Assembly: GCA_002373165.1 (NCBI GenBank)
Contig: DFJS01000051.1
Location: 1,045 to 65,044, forward strand
DNA length: 64,000 nt
Direction of reading: 5' to 3'
From: Ruminococcus sp. UBA3665
GTDB lineage: Bacteria; Bacillota; Clostridia; Oscillospirales; Ruminococcaceae
This document shows positions 52,758-60,506 of this stretch, in pieces (within the stretch, counting starts at the first letter, position 1; the number at the start of each line of letters is the position of its first letter). The notes under the pieces were generated by a model. It was not told the DNA's origin and did no database searches. It saw nothing but the letters and a program-made list of their open reading frames with translations. Position numbers and translations under genes: made by a program.

Positions 52758-55325
52758 TCAATTTTGTTTGAGATATTCCTGAATCTGCTGTTCCGTACGG
52801 AGCACTTCCTGGCGCAGTTCCTCAGCCGACATGCGATAGGCACCGTTTCCAAGGATAATCATCTGTTCGGCACCGTCGGAAGTGGCAACGCGGACGCGAT
52901 GTTCCCGGCTCAGGTCATGAGAAATGCGTTCGATATAAGTATCAGCTGTTTCGGCCTCTTTGGTATAGACAACATGGATATTTCTTCCGGCTTCTTCGAT
53001 GCTACCGGGATTGCCCTTGACTTTATAGGCATCGAATACAATAATTAATCTGCACTGCCGCATTCCCTGATAATTGCTTAACTTGTGAATCAGTTCGGCG
53101 CGGGCGGAATCAAGACTTTCTTTCGACAGCTTCTTGAGACTTTCCCATGAGAAGATAATATTATATCCGTCAACCAGCAGATATTCATCGCCTTTGGGAA
53201 CAGGCACGGCTTGGGGCTTGCTTTGCTTTTCCGTGTGGAGTACATGATTTTTATCCCGTTCGTCATGCTGAATTTTTCCGTAAGTCTGCTCGAAAATTTT
53301 CATGAGTTCCTCATCCTGTGCCGGACTGCCGGTATAGGCCTGCCGGACAGGCCGGGAAACAAGTGCAGGGGATAATTCTTTCTGCTGTTTCAGGGGGCTT
53401 TCTGTGTGCATATAATTCGGAACATCGTTCCATTTGATATACATGCCGGCACCATGGGAACAGAATACAGAATCCGGAGTATTTTCAAGATCGGCTTCCG
53501 GCTGATAGCCGAATTTTTTTATTACTTCTTCCGGATTCACACACGGCGCATAACCGGAGGGAATGCAGGAGAGCGAACCTCGGCCGCGTGTGTATTCCAT
53601 TACCTGACTGCGGTAAGTCATCATAGCCGCCGCCGGAGCTTTGCCTTCCAGAAAAGAAAATTCTCCGAACGTTTCGGGAGCTTTCAGTTTTGCGCCCTGC
53701 ATTTGCAGGTCTGAGACGGCTCTGCCGAGGCAATCGGCCGGAATTTTCAGCCGGAATTGATAATACGGCTCCAGCAGAACAGATTCTGCCTGCATCAGCC
53801 CCTGCCGGACGGCACGGTAAGTAGCCTGACGGAAATCGCCGCCCTCGGTATGTTTTTTATGGGCGCGTCCGGCTATGAGAGTGATTTTCATATCCGTAAC
53901 AGGCGAACCCGTCAGCACACCCAGATGCTGTTTTTCGGCCAGATGCGTGAGAATCAGTCTCTGCCAGTTTCTGTCCAGTTCGTCTTCCCGGCAGATGCTG
54001 GAAAATTTCAGTCCGGAACCAGGTGCTCCGGGTTCCAGCAAAAGCCGTACTTCGGCATAATGCCGCAGAGGTTCATAATGCCCCATGCCTTCGGCAGAAT
54101 TCCGGATCGTTTCTTTATAGGCGACTCCGGCGGCTTCAAATTCTGCCGGAATGTCAAACCGTTCTTTGAGAATATGCTGGATGACATCCAGCTGAATTTC
54201 ACCCATTAATAAAACATGGATTTCCTGTAACTGTTTGGAAAAACTGACATGCAGTTCCGGGTCTTCCTGTTCCAGTTTGCGGAGTGCCGTCAGCGCATGA
54301 TGAAGGGGGACTGTTTCCGGCAGAATGACGGAATACTGCAAAATAGGCTCCAGCAGCGGCATTTCGGAATTTTTTTCAATACCAAGGCCTTCCCCTGCAT
54401 AAGTCCGGGAAAGTCCTGTCACAGCACAGGTCATTCCCTGAAAGACTTTTTTGGCCGGCTGGAATTTTGCGCCGGAATACAGCCGGATTTGACTGATTTT
54501 TTCCTGCCATGCCTCGCCGTTCTGTGCAGAGCCTTCCAGAATATCCCGCACCCGGAGACAGCCGCCTGTAATTTTCATATGTGTCAGGCGATTGCCCTGT
54601 TCATCTTCTGTGATTTTATAAACTTTTGCGCCGAATTCCGGGCAGGGAACAGGCGGCAGTGTATATGTTTCCAGAAGAGTTAAAAATTCTTTGATTCCCT
54701 GCGATTTCAGTGCCGAACCAAACAGACACGGAAATACATGCCTTTGCAGAATTGCCTGTGCAATTTCAGAAGTTTCAGCTGTTTCTGTTTCCAGAATCTG
54801 ATCAAGAAGCGTTTCGTCACAGGTTGCCAGAGCATCATAAAAATCAGAATTCTGTTCTGTAAAATCAACGCAGTTTTTATGCAGATCGCTCTGTAATTCC
54901 TGCATTAATTCTGCTCTGGATTTCAGTGACAGATCCATTTTGTTGATAAAAATAAAAACCGGCTTGTGACTGTGCTGCAAAAGTTTCCAGAGTGTCTGCG
55001 TATGACTTTGTACGCCTTCCGAACCGCTGATGACAAGAACAGCATAATCGATAATTTGCAGAGTGCGTTCCATTTCTGCCGAAAAATCCACATGACCGGG
55101 CGTATCCAGAAGCGTAAAATCAGTTTCCGGCAGCGGTATCCGGGCTTGTTTCGAGAAGATAGTAATGCCGCGTTCCCGTTCCAGCATATCAGTATCCAGA
55201 AATGCATTTTTGTGATCTACACGTCCTAATTTCCGCAGAATTTTGGCCTCAAACAGCAATGCTTCAGAAAGCGTTGTCTTTCCGGAATCAACATGTGCCA
55301 GAATTCCGATGCTGAGTCGTTTCAA
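52758..55325 (-). CDS. Tet(M)-like ribosome-associated GTPase fused to YacP/Rae1-type NYN nuclease domain
   Basis: 855 residues. Residues 1-640 follow ribosomal-protection proteins of the Tet(M)/EF-G type: P-loop GILAHVDSGKTTLSEALL, RERGITIF, DTPGHVDFSAEMERTL, INKMDL, and the late domain IV/V blocks. After a 50-residue charged linker, the last 165 residues are a NYN domain of the YacP/Rae1 family: YLLVDGYNIIFSW, VFDAYKVKGNPGS, YTKEAETADTYIERI and VRVATSDGAEQ, with all the acidic active-site residues. Rae1 cleaves mRNA in the ribosomal A site, so the fusion suggests a GTPase that delivers a nuclease to ribosomes. Start: TTG 55325, 8 bases after AAGGGGG, giving the Tet(M)-like N-terminus. The tnpB element sits exactly at its stop. 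Confidence 0.9.
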   Translation of the reverse strand: MKRLSIGILAHVDSGKTTLSEALLFEAKILRKLGRVDHKNAFLDTDMLERERGITIFSKQARIPLPETDFTLLDTPGHVDFSAEMERTLQIIDYAVLVISGSEGVQSHTQTLWKLLQHSHKPVFIFINKMDLSLKSRAELMQELQSDLHKNCVDFTEQNSDFYDALATCDETLLDQILETETAETSEIAQAILQRHVFPCLFGSALKSQGIKEFLTLLETYTLPPVPCPEFGAKVYKITEDEQGNRLTHMKITGGCLRVRDILEGSAQNGEAWQEKISQIRLYSGAKFQPAKKVFQGMTCAVTGLSRTYAGEGLGIEKNSEMPLLEPILQYSVILPETVPLHHALTALRKLEQEDPELHVSFSKQLQEIHVLLMGEIQLDVIQHILKERFDIPAEFEAAGVAYKETIRNSAEGMGHYEPLRHYAEVRLLLEPGAPGSGLKFSSICREDELDRNWQRLILTHLAEKQHLGVLTGSPVTDMKITLIAGRAHKKHTEGGDFRQATYRAVRQGLMQAESVLLEPYYQFRLKIPADCLGRAVSDLQMQGAKLKAPETFGEFSFLEGKAPAAAMMTYRSQVMEYTRGRGSLSCIPSGYAPCVNPEEVIKKFGYQPEADLENTPDSVFCSHGAGMYIKWNDVPNYMHTESPLKQQKELSPALVSRPVRQAYTGSPAQDEELMKIFEQTYGKIQHDERDKNHVLHTEKQSKPQAVPVPKGDEYLLVDGYNIIFSWESLKKLSKESLDSARAELIHKLSNYQGMRQCRLIIVFDAYKVKGNPGSIEEAGRNIHVVYTKEAETADTYIERISHDLSREHRVRVATSDGAEQMIILGNGAYRMSAEELRQEVLRTEQQIQEYLKQN

Positions 55326-55357
55326 TTCCAAATCCCCCTTGTTCAGATCTTTCTATT

Positions 55358-55386
55358 ATTATAGCACAGAAAGTTCCGGAATGCAA
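55358..55386 (-). promoter_or_regulatory. Promoter of the GTPase-nuclease fusion gene
   Basis: TTGCAT, 17-bp spacer, TATAAT with TGC extended -10. Lies just after the stop of the expansin gene. Confidence 0.78.
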
Positions 55387-55390
55387 GAGC

Positions 55391-56245
55391 TTATTCCGGA
55401 AACTGCACATGTCCTGTCTGAATTTCATCAGGTGTCAGGGGAATATCATAATCTATGATAACATCGCTGTAAATATCCGTAATACGGAAGGTAAACGGCC
55501 CTGCGCCAAGTTCCATGCTTTCAAAATAATTATAATTTCTTCTGGGGATTTCGATAAATTTTCCTGTTTTGTCCAGATATTCCAGTTTTGTAATAGGATA
55601 GCGATGGTTGCGCACCTGTACGCCGCACCAGAATTCGCTGCTGCCTTCTTTATATTTATAAGAAACAGGCGCATTGGCGGCACTGTCAAGCGGAATGATT
55701 TTCCAGGTAACCGGAACACGGCCTTTTTCCGCGGGTGCAATCAGCGGAAAGGCATCTGTATATAAATCCAGATCGCCTTTTTTGCCTTCCGGAAGCAGAT
55801 CTGTTACCAGAACATGAATTGTTCCGGATTCTCCCGTCACTTCCAGATAAGCTCCGGCCAGACGGGCAGTATGATAATCTTCCAGATTCATGGCAGTAAT
55901 CCAGTAATCTTCTTTCGAGATAGGGTCAAGCATGGCACAGCCGCCTTCATAGCCGCCGCCGTAGAATGTGGCATCGCCGGAATGAACTGTTCCTTTAGGT
56001 TCCAGAATATCTTCTTCCGAGGGCAGATGCTGTTTTTTCAGCAGAAGCAGATCATATATATTAACCTGATTATCATGATTCAGGTCATAGGCAAGCGAAA
56101 CGGGTTCTGTTCTTTTCAGAAGAGCATTCTGTAATTTCTGTACAGAAAGCTGTTCGGCATCTGCCGGGACGGCGTGCAGGGCAGAAATCAGTACTGCACA
56201 GAAAGCGGCAATGCAGCCGGTTTTTAATTTTCTGTAAATCTTCAT
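55391..56245 (-). CDS. Secreted bacterial expansin (EXLX1-like) with N-terminal dockerin-type repeat
   Basis: 284 residues. A Sec signal peptide (LKTGCIAAFCAVLISALHAV) is followed by one dockerin-type calcium repeat (AYDLNHDNQVNIYDLLLLKK, residues about 52-71). The rest matches bacterial expansin EXLX1: D1 double-psi barrel with GDATFYGGGYEGGCAMLDPI and LVTDLLPEGKKGDLDLY, and D2 cellulose-binding domain from KEGSSEFWCGVQVRNHRYPI to the C-terminal GHVQFPE. Expansins loosen cellulose-xyloglucan contacts without hydrolysis. The start ATG has an AGAAAGGA ribosome site; longer frames upstream are shadows of the neighbouring gene. It could be tethered to a surface cohesin, though one repeat alone is half a normal dockerin. 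Confidence 0.95.
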   Translation of the reverse strand: MKIYRKLKTGCIAAFCAVLISALHAVPADAEQLSVQKLQNALLKRTEPVSLAYDLNHDNQVNIYDLLLLKKQHLPSEEDILEPKGTVHSGDATFYGGGYEGGCAMLDPISKEDYWITAMNLEDYHTARLAGAYLEVTGESGTIHVLVTDLLPEGKKGDLDLYTDAFPLIAPAEKGRVPVTWKIIPLDSAANAPVSYKYKEGSSEFWCGVQVRNHRYPITKLEYLDKTGKFIEIPRRNYNYFESMELGAGPFTFRITDIYSDVIIDYDIPLTPDEIQTGHVQFPE

Positions 56246-56277
56246 AAAAAAATCCTTTCTGTCATAGAATAATGCGG

Positions 56278-56309
56278 AAAAAGCTACAGCGGCAATGCTG
56301 TAGCTTTTT
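56278..56309 (-). terminator. Terminator of the kinase/VWA/PP2C/GGDEF operon
   Basis: 12-bp perfect hairpin AAAAAGCTACAG / CTGTAGCTTTTT with an 8-base loop, T5 on the minus strand. Confidence 0.92.
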
Positions 56310-56333
56310 GAAATTCTGCTGAGGAAAAACAGA

Positions 56334-57608
56334 TCAGCCTTTTTTTCTTCTGAAAGCGGCATCCAATTTTGCCATTTTTTTGCGTTCGGCGGCCTCTTTC
56401 TTGAGTTCTTCTTCCGAAACACTGTCATCTTCATTGACAGAAGGTTCTTCGTCATCCACGAAATTTTTAAGACGGTTTTTGAACGTTGATCCTGCGGCTT
56501 TGGCCGGAGCGGTGCCTGTCTGGGAATAATAACTGGACTGCTGATAGGCAGAAACCTGCTGGCTGTGTGCGGCCGGCTGGCTGACATACATGCTCTGGGG
56601 AGCCTGACCCGGCTGCATATACATACTCTGGGGAGCCTGACCCGGCTGCATGTACATACTCTGGGGAGCCTGACCCGGCTGCATATACATGCTCTGGGGA
56701 GCCTGACCCGGCTGCATGTACATACTCTGGGGAGCCTGACCCGGCTGCATGTAAACGCTCTGCTGACGCATATACATGCTCTGCTGTGCCTGCTGTGCAT
56801 AGCCGTACTGCGACTGCTGTGTCGCATAGCCGTACTGCTGTGCATAACCGTACTGCTGGGGCTGCGGCTGCGCATAGCCATACTGCTGCTGCGGCTGACC
56901 GTATCCGTAAGGCGGCTGCTGCGGATAAGGCTGTGCATCCATTGTCTGCGGAGCGGGATTATCGGCAAGTGTCTGCACCTGTTCTTCTTCCTGTTCTTCC
57001 GGAGGTTCTGCGGCTTCAAAACCAAAATCTCCGTCTGCCGAAAAACCGCTGAAATCATTTGCAGAAGCAAGCGGATTCTTGGGTGCCTGGTTCATTGCAG
57101 CAGGAGGTGCGGCGGCCGCCGGAGCAGATGCCGCAAAGCCGGATGCCTCTTCTGACGGAGCATCGGCTTCCTTTTGGGCTCCGATTGTCAGCGGAGCAGC
57201 AGTCTGTTCGCCTTCTTCCGGAACAGAAAGCTCGGATGCTTTTACAATCTTATCCGGAGCAATAAATACTTCTGTTTCTTTATTATCCGGGTTTGCACGG
57301 TACAGCAGCTGGAAGCAGTCCTTACAGGGCTGGCTTACCTCCATTGTGCTGAAAGAAACTGTAATCAGTTTTTCCACCTGTGTTTCTCCGGATGGAATCA
57401 TCGCCATAATTGCATTGAATTCCGGACAGGAGCGCATTACTTTTCCGCCGCTGACCTTTACGCTTGTTACGCCGGCATAGACTGCCTGTTCCTTTGCCGT
57501 AACAAGTACGCAAAGTTCAGAGTCACTGCCGGAAACCAGCTGGGGTTCAATGCTTTTGATCTCTTCTGTTAATTTCACAGCAAGATCATAAAATTCTTTG
57601 GCTTCCAT
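56334..57608 (-). CDS. Cytidine-deaminase-like domain fused to repetitive Gln/Pro/Tyr-rich tail
   Basis: 424 residues. Residues 1-130 have the cytidine-deaminase fold pattern: a first helix (KEFYDLAVKLTEEIK), Cys61-Pro-Glu63 and Pro94-Cys95-x-x-Cys98, which place the three zinc cysteines and the proton-shuttle Glu correctly; the usual PYS motif is missing. Then comes an Ala/Pro-rich linker, a YGYAQPQ-type Gln/Tyr/Gly region and five exact 11-residue repeats of YMQPGQAPQSM. The C-terminal 60 residues are charged (NRLKNFVDDEEPSVNEDD, KKMAKLDAAFRRKKG). The tail looks disordered and multivalent. Last gene of the operon, 43 bases after the GGDEF set. Substrate unknown; nucleotide binding without catalysis is also possible. 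Confidence 0.8.
   Translation of the reverse strand: MEAKEFYDLAVKLTEEIKSIEPQLVSGSDSELCVLVTAKEQAVYAGVTSVKVSGGKVMRSCPEFNAIMAMIPSGETQVEKLITVSFSTMEVSQPCKDCFQLLYRANPDNKETEVFIAPDKIVKASELSVPEEGEQTAAPLTIGAQKEADAPSEEASGFAASAPAAAAPPAAMNQAPKNPLASANDFSGFSADGDFGFEAAEPPEEQEEEQVQTLADNPAPQTMDAQPYPQQPPYGYGQPQQQYGYAQPQPQQYGYAQQYGYATQQSQYGYAQQAQQSMYMRQQSVYMQPGQAPQSMYMQPGQAPQSMYMQPGQAPQSMYMQPGQAPQSMYMQPGQAPQSMYVSQPAAHSQQVSAYQQSSYYSQTGTAPAKAAGSTFKNRLKNFVDDEEPSVNEDDSVSEEELKKEAAERKKMAKLDAAFRRKKG
56593..56757. repeat. Five 33-bp tandem repeats inside coding sequence
   Basis: Units begin at 56593, 56626, 56659, 56692 and 56725 with CTCTGGGGAGCCTGACCCGG and differ at only two or three positions. They encode the 11-residue repeat of the deaminase-like protein. 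In-frame length variation between strains is likely. Confidence 0.95.
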
Positions 57609-57651
57609 AAAAATACCTGCCTTTCCTTATTTTTTGTAATGGATTTAAAAA

Positions 57652-58560
57652 TTATGCCTGACTGAAGAAGCAAGGTCTGTCCTTGCCGTTGGCTTTAGCG
57701 TTATAAACGGACATGATAGCATTCTCAAGAAGAGTTTCTGTGACTTTCCCGTCATGGGGATAAGAAACAATGCCATAGCTGGCTGTAATAGAAATTGCTG
57801 TTCCCGGTACGGAAACCGGTTCAGCAAACATTTTCCGGATCTGTTCAGTCATATTGAGGATATCTGCTTCTGTAGTATTTCCGGAAATCAGAATGGCGAA
57901 ATCATCACCGCTGGTTCTGGCGCAGATATATCTGTTTCCGCAGTAGCCGGAAAGCCGTTCGGCACAGGCTTTCAGGACAGTATCACCGACTTCTGGTCCG
58001 AAGCTGTCGTTTACGCCCTTGAAATTATCCAGATCCATATATACCACTGTAAATGCTGTGTTCTGATTGATGCATTCGGTCATTTTTTCACAGAAATAAG
58101 AAAAATTATACATGCCGGTCAGTTCGTCCTGATATGCAAGTATTTTTAAAGCCGCATCCTTTTCCTGCATCAAACGGTTGGAATCAATCATCTGTTCGTA
58201 CTGGTTCAGCAGTTCCTGATGCTGCTGTTCGACTTTTTTCAGGAAGAAGTAGATAATTGTCAGAATGCTGGCTGATACAGCAGAAGTCAGAACACCGACA
58301 ATAGCCATTTTGTTTCCTGTCAGAACTCCCATAGTGGCTCCGAAAATATTGATAGCCGTGAGTATGATTGCAACCCAAAAACCCGTTTTTTTATTGGTAA
58401 GCACAATGATTGTTGTAATAATTACCTGAATTTCTGTTACAATGCCCTGATAAGTGGCCATTCCGCCGGTCAGTCTGGTCATAAAAGTGGACAGGAACAT
58501 AAATGCCAGTGTACAGATAACAAGAATGGCTATGTTCAGCCCTTTGGTTTTTTCTTTCAT
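57652..58560 (-). CDS. Membrane GGDEF-domain protein, motif SGDDF (paralogue 4)
   Basis: 302 residues: four to five N-terminal membrane helices (LNIAILVICTLAFMFLSTFM onward) without a recognisable sensor domain, a short coiled coil (EQQHQELLNQYEQMIDSN) and a GGDEF domain (DELTGMYNFSYF, VVYMDLDNFKGVNDSFGPEV). The signature reads SGDDF instead of GGDEF, so cyclase activity is doubtful but not excluded. No RxxD inhibitory site. Last of four tandem copies; ribosome site GAGGTAA as in the others. Its 3' end is nearly identical in DNA to two of the other copies. Confidence 0.9.
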   Translation of the reverse strand: MKEKTKGLNIAILVICTLAFMFLSTFMTRLTGGMATYQGIVTEIQVIITTIIVLTNKKTGFWVAIILTAINIFGATMGVLTGNKMAIVGVLTSAVSASILTIIYFFLKKVEQQHQELLNQYEQMIDSNRLMQEKDAALKILAYQDELTGMYNFSYFCEKMTECINQNTAFTVVYMDLDNFKGVNDSFGPEVGDTVLKACAERLSGYCGNRYICARTSGDDFAILISGNTTEADILNMTEQIRKMFAEPVSVPGTAISITASYGIVSYPHDGKVTETLLENAIMSVYNAKANGKDRPCFFSQA

Positions 58561-58596
58561 AAAATTACCTCGATATTTTTTATTTAAAAAACAACA

Positions 58597-59490
58597 TCAG
58601 GCACGGCTGAAGAAACAGAAAGTATTTTTTCCGCTGCCTTTTGCTTTGTATACAGCCATAATGGCATGTTTCAGGAGCATATCTGCCGTTCCGCCGTCAC
58701 GAGGGAATGAAATAATCCCATAACTGGCAGAAAGATTGAATTTCTGCATGGTTACAGTAACAGGGCTGTTGATCACAGCGCGTAACTGTTCAATCAGAGA
58801 AAAGATTTCGTCTTCTGAATGTTCACCTTCCAGAAATACGGCGAATTTATCACTTTTCATCCGGACACAGACATAACGGCTGCTGAAAGAAGACTGGATA
58901 CGTTCTGCATAAGTAATAATTGCCTGATCGCCTGCTTTTGGCCCATGAATATCATCAATCTGTTTAAAATTATCAATATCAAAATAAATTACATGAAAGG
59001 GTTTGCCGGCCTGAATTGCTTCGTTGATTTTCAGCTGCATATAATGTGCATTATGCATCCCTGTCAGCGGATCCAGATAGGCAAGCTTTTTCAGCATATC
59101 GTCTTTTTCCTGAAGCACACGGTCAGTGTTTTTGAGTTCTTCATACTGCCGGCGCAGTTCTTCATGCTGTACCTGATTTGTTTTCATGTAAAAATAAAGA
59201 ATTGATGTCAGAATAATGGTAATAATATAAATCACAAAGCCAACAGAGGTACCGTGAGACTGGAGCATATCAAAAATTTTATAAACCACCAGAAAACCGT
59301 TCATGATAATGACACTGAGATAGCCTGTCCGATGATTGGTCATAACCAGTACAACACAAAGTGCAACCTGTACCTGTGCAAGAATGCCTTTGTACATTGT
59401 TGCGCTTGTAGAAAGCGAAACCATAAAAATTGTTGCAAACAATACAACGCAAATAATAAGAACTGAAAGCTGTAAAGTCTTATTTTTCAT
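58597..59490 (-). CDS. Membrane GGDEF-domain protein, motif KSDKF (paralogue 3, most degenerate)
   Basis: 297 residues, same architecture as its neighbours: membrane helices (LSVLIICVVLFATIFMVSLS), a short coiled coil, DPLTGMHNAHYM, FDIDNFKQIDDIHGPKAGDQ. The active-site loop reads KSDKF, losing both Gly and the acidic metal ligand, so it is almost certainly not a diguanylate cyclase. It may act as a binding or dimerisation partner. Start ATG 59490 (GAGGTAAG); the frame reaching 59643 overlaps the upstream copy and is not used. Confidence 0.9.
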   Translation of the reverse strand: MKNKTLQLSVLIICVVLFATIFMVSLSTSATMYKGILAQVQVALCVVLVMTNHRTGYLSVIIMNGFLVVYKIFDMLQSHGTSVGFVIYIITIILTSILYFYMKTNQVQHEELRRQYEELKNTDRVLQEKDDMLKKLAYLDPLTGMHNAHYMQLKINEAIQAGKPFHVIYFDIDNFKQIDDIHGPKAGDQAIITYAERIQSSFSSRYVCVRMKSDKFAVFLEGEHSEDEIFSLIEQLRAVINSPVTVTMQKFNLSASYGIISFPRDGGTADMLLKHAIMAVYKAKGSGKNTFCFFSRA

Positions 59491-59518
59491 TTTCTTACCT
59501 CGATAAAATTCTTGAATT

Positions 59519-60427
59519 TTATGCCTGACTAAAGAAGCAGGGTCTGTCCTTGCCGTTGGCCTTGGCATTGTAAACGGCCATAATTGCACTGTCAAGCAGT
59601 GTATCGGCAGTTTTGCCGTCGCGCGGATGCACAACAATGCCATAGCTTGCCGTCATGGCAAGATTAGCACCCTGTACGCTGACAGGTTCGCCAAACAGAC
59701 GGCGGAGCTGTTCAATCATGTTCAGAACATCTGCCTCGGTCTGTTCTCCGTTCATAAGAATGCAGAATTCATCGCTGGTTCTTGCACAGAGATATCTGTT
59801 TCCGCAGTAGCCGGAAAGGCGTTCTGCATAGATTTTCATAGCGGCATCGCCGGTTTTGGGGCCGAATGTATCGTTAATGCCCTTGAAATTATCCATATCG
59901 ATGTAAATAAGAGCGAACGGAGTTTGCTTTTGTGAAAGCTGTTCAATCTGTTCGCGCATGTAGTGGATATTATACAGGCCGCTCTGACGGTCATGATAAG
60001 CCAGTGTTCTGAGAGCTTCGTCTTTTTCCTGCATCAGGCGATTGGCATCCATAATCTGTTCGTACTGTCTGGAAAGCTCTGCACGCTGATTTTCGCTTCT
60101 TTCCAGGAAGTAATAGATAACATACAGCATCAGGATAGCAATAATATCAATTGCAACGCCCTGCAAAGCAGTCACCTGTCCGCGCAGATAACCCATCAGA
60201 GCCATCAGTGCGGCAAAGCCATTCAGGGCACAGCCTGCGATAAAGCCTCTTTTCCGGTTGGTAACAACCAGTATAGTAGCAATGGCAATCTGTATTACCG
60301 AGCCGATACCAACATAATTGCGCAGTGAATCAGGCAGCAAGGGTCCCATAAGAAGATACATGATAAGATATAAAATAATACAGATTACCATTACTATAAT
60401 ATGTTTAGTTTTATTTTTTTCTTCCAT
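59519..60427 (-). CDS. Membrane GGDEF-domain protein, motif SDEF with one-residue deletion (paralogue 2)
   Basis: 302 residues: membrane helices (HIIVMVICIILYLIMYLLMG), a coiled coil, DRQSGLYNIHYM (DxLTG altered), YIDMDNFKGINDTFGPKTGD. The loop reads ARTSDEFCILM: the second Gly is missing, which shortens the GGDEF turn by one residue, so activity is doubtful. GAGGTAA ribosome site. Confidence 0.9.
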   Translation of the reverse strand: MEEKNKTKHIIVMVICIILYLIMYLLMGPLLPDSLRNYVGIGSVIQIAIATILVVTNRKRGFIAGCALNGFAALMALMGYLRGQVTALQGVAIDIIAILMLYVIYYFLERSENQRAELSRQYEQIMDANRLMQEKDEALRTLAYHDRQSGLYNIHYMREQIEQLSQKQTPFALIYIDMDNFKGINDTFGPKTGDAAMKIYAERLSGYCGNRYLCARTSDEFCILMNGEQTEADVLNMIEQLRRLFGEPVSVQGANLAMTASYGIVVHPRDGKTADTLLDSAIMAVYNAKANGKDRPCFFSQA

Positions 60428-60506
60428 AATTACCTCAAATCCTTTTAATCAGCTTGCATCTGTCAGCCGGATTGTTCCGGCTGACAAAATACAGGTTTTT
60501 CTTGAA

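Noticed and set aside
56593..56757. Evenly spaced 33-bp repeats resembling a CRISPR array
   Set aside because: No unique spacers; units are contiguous and in frame, encoding an 11-residue protein repeat.
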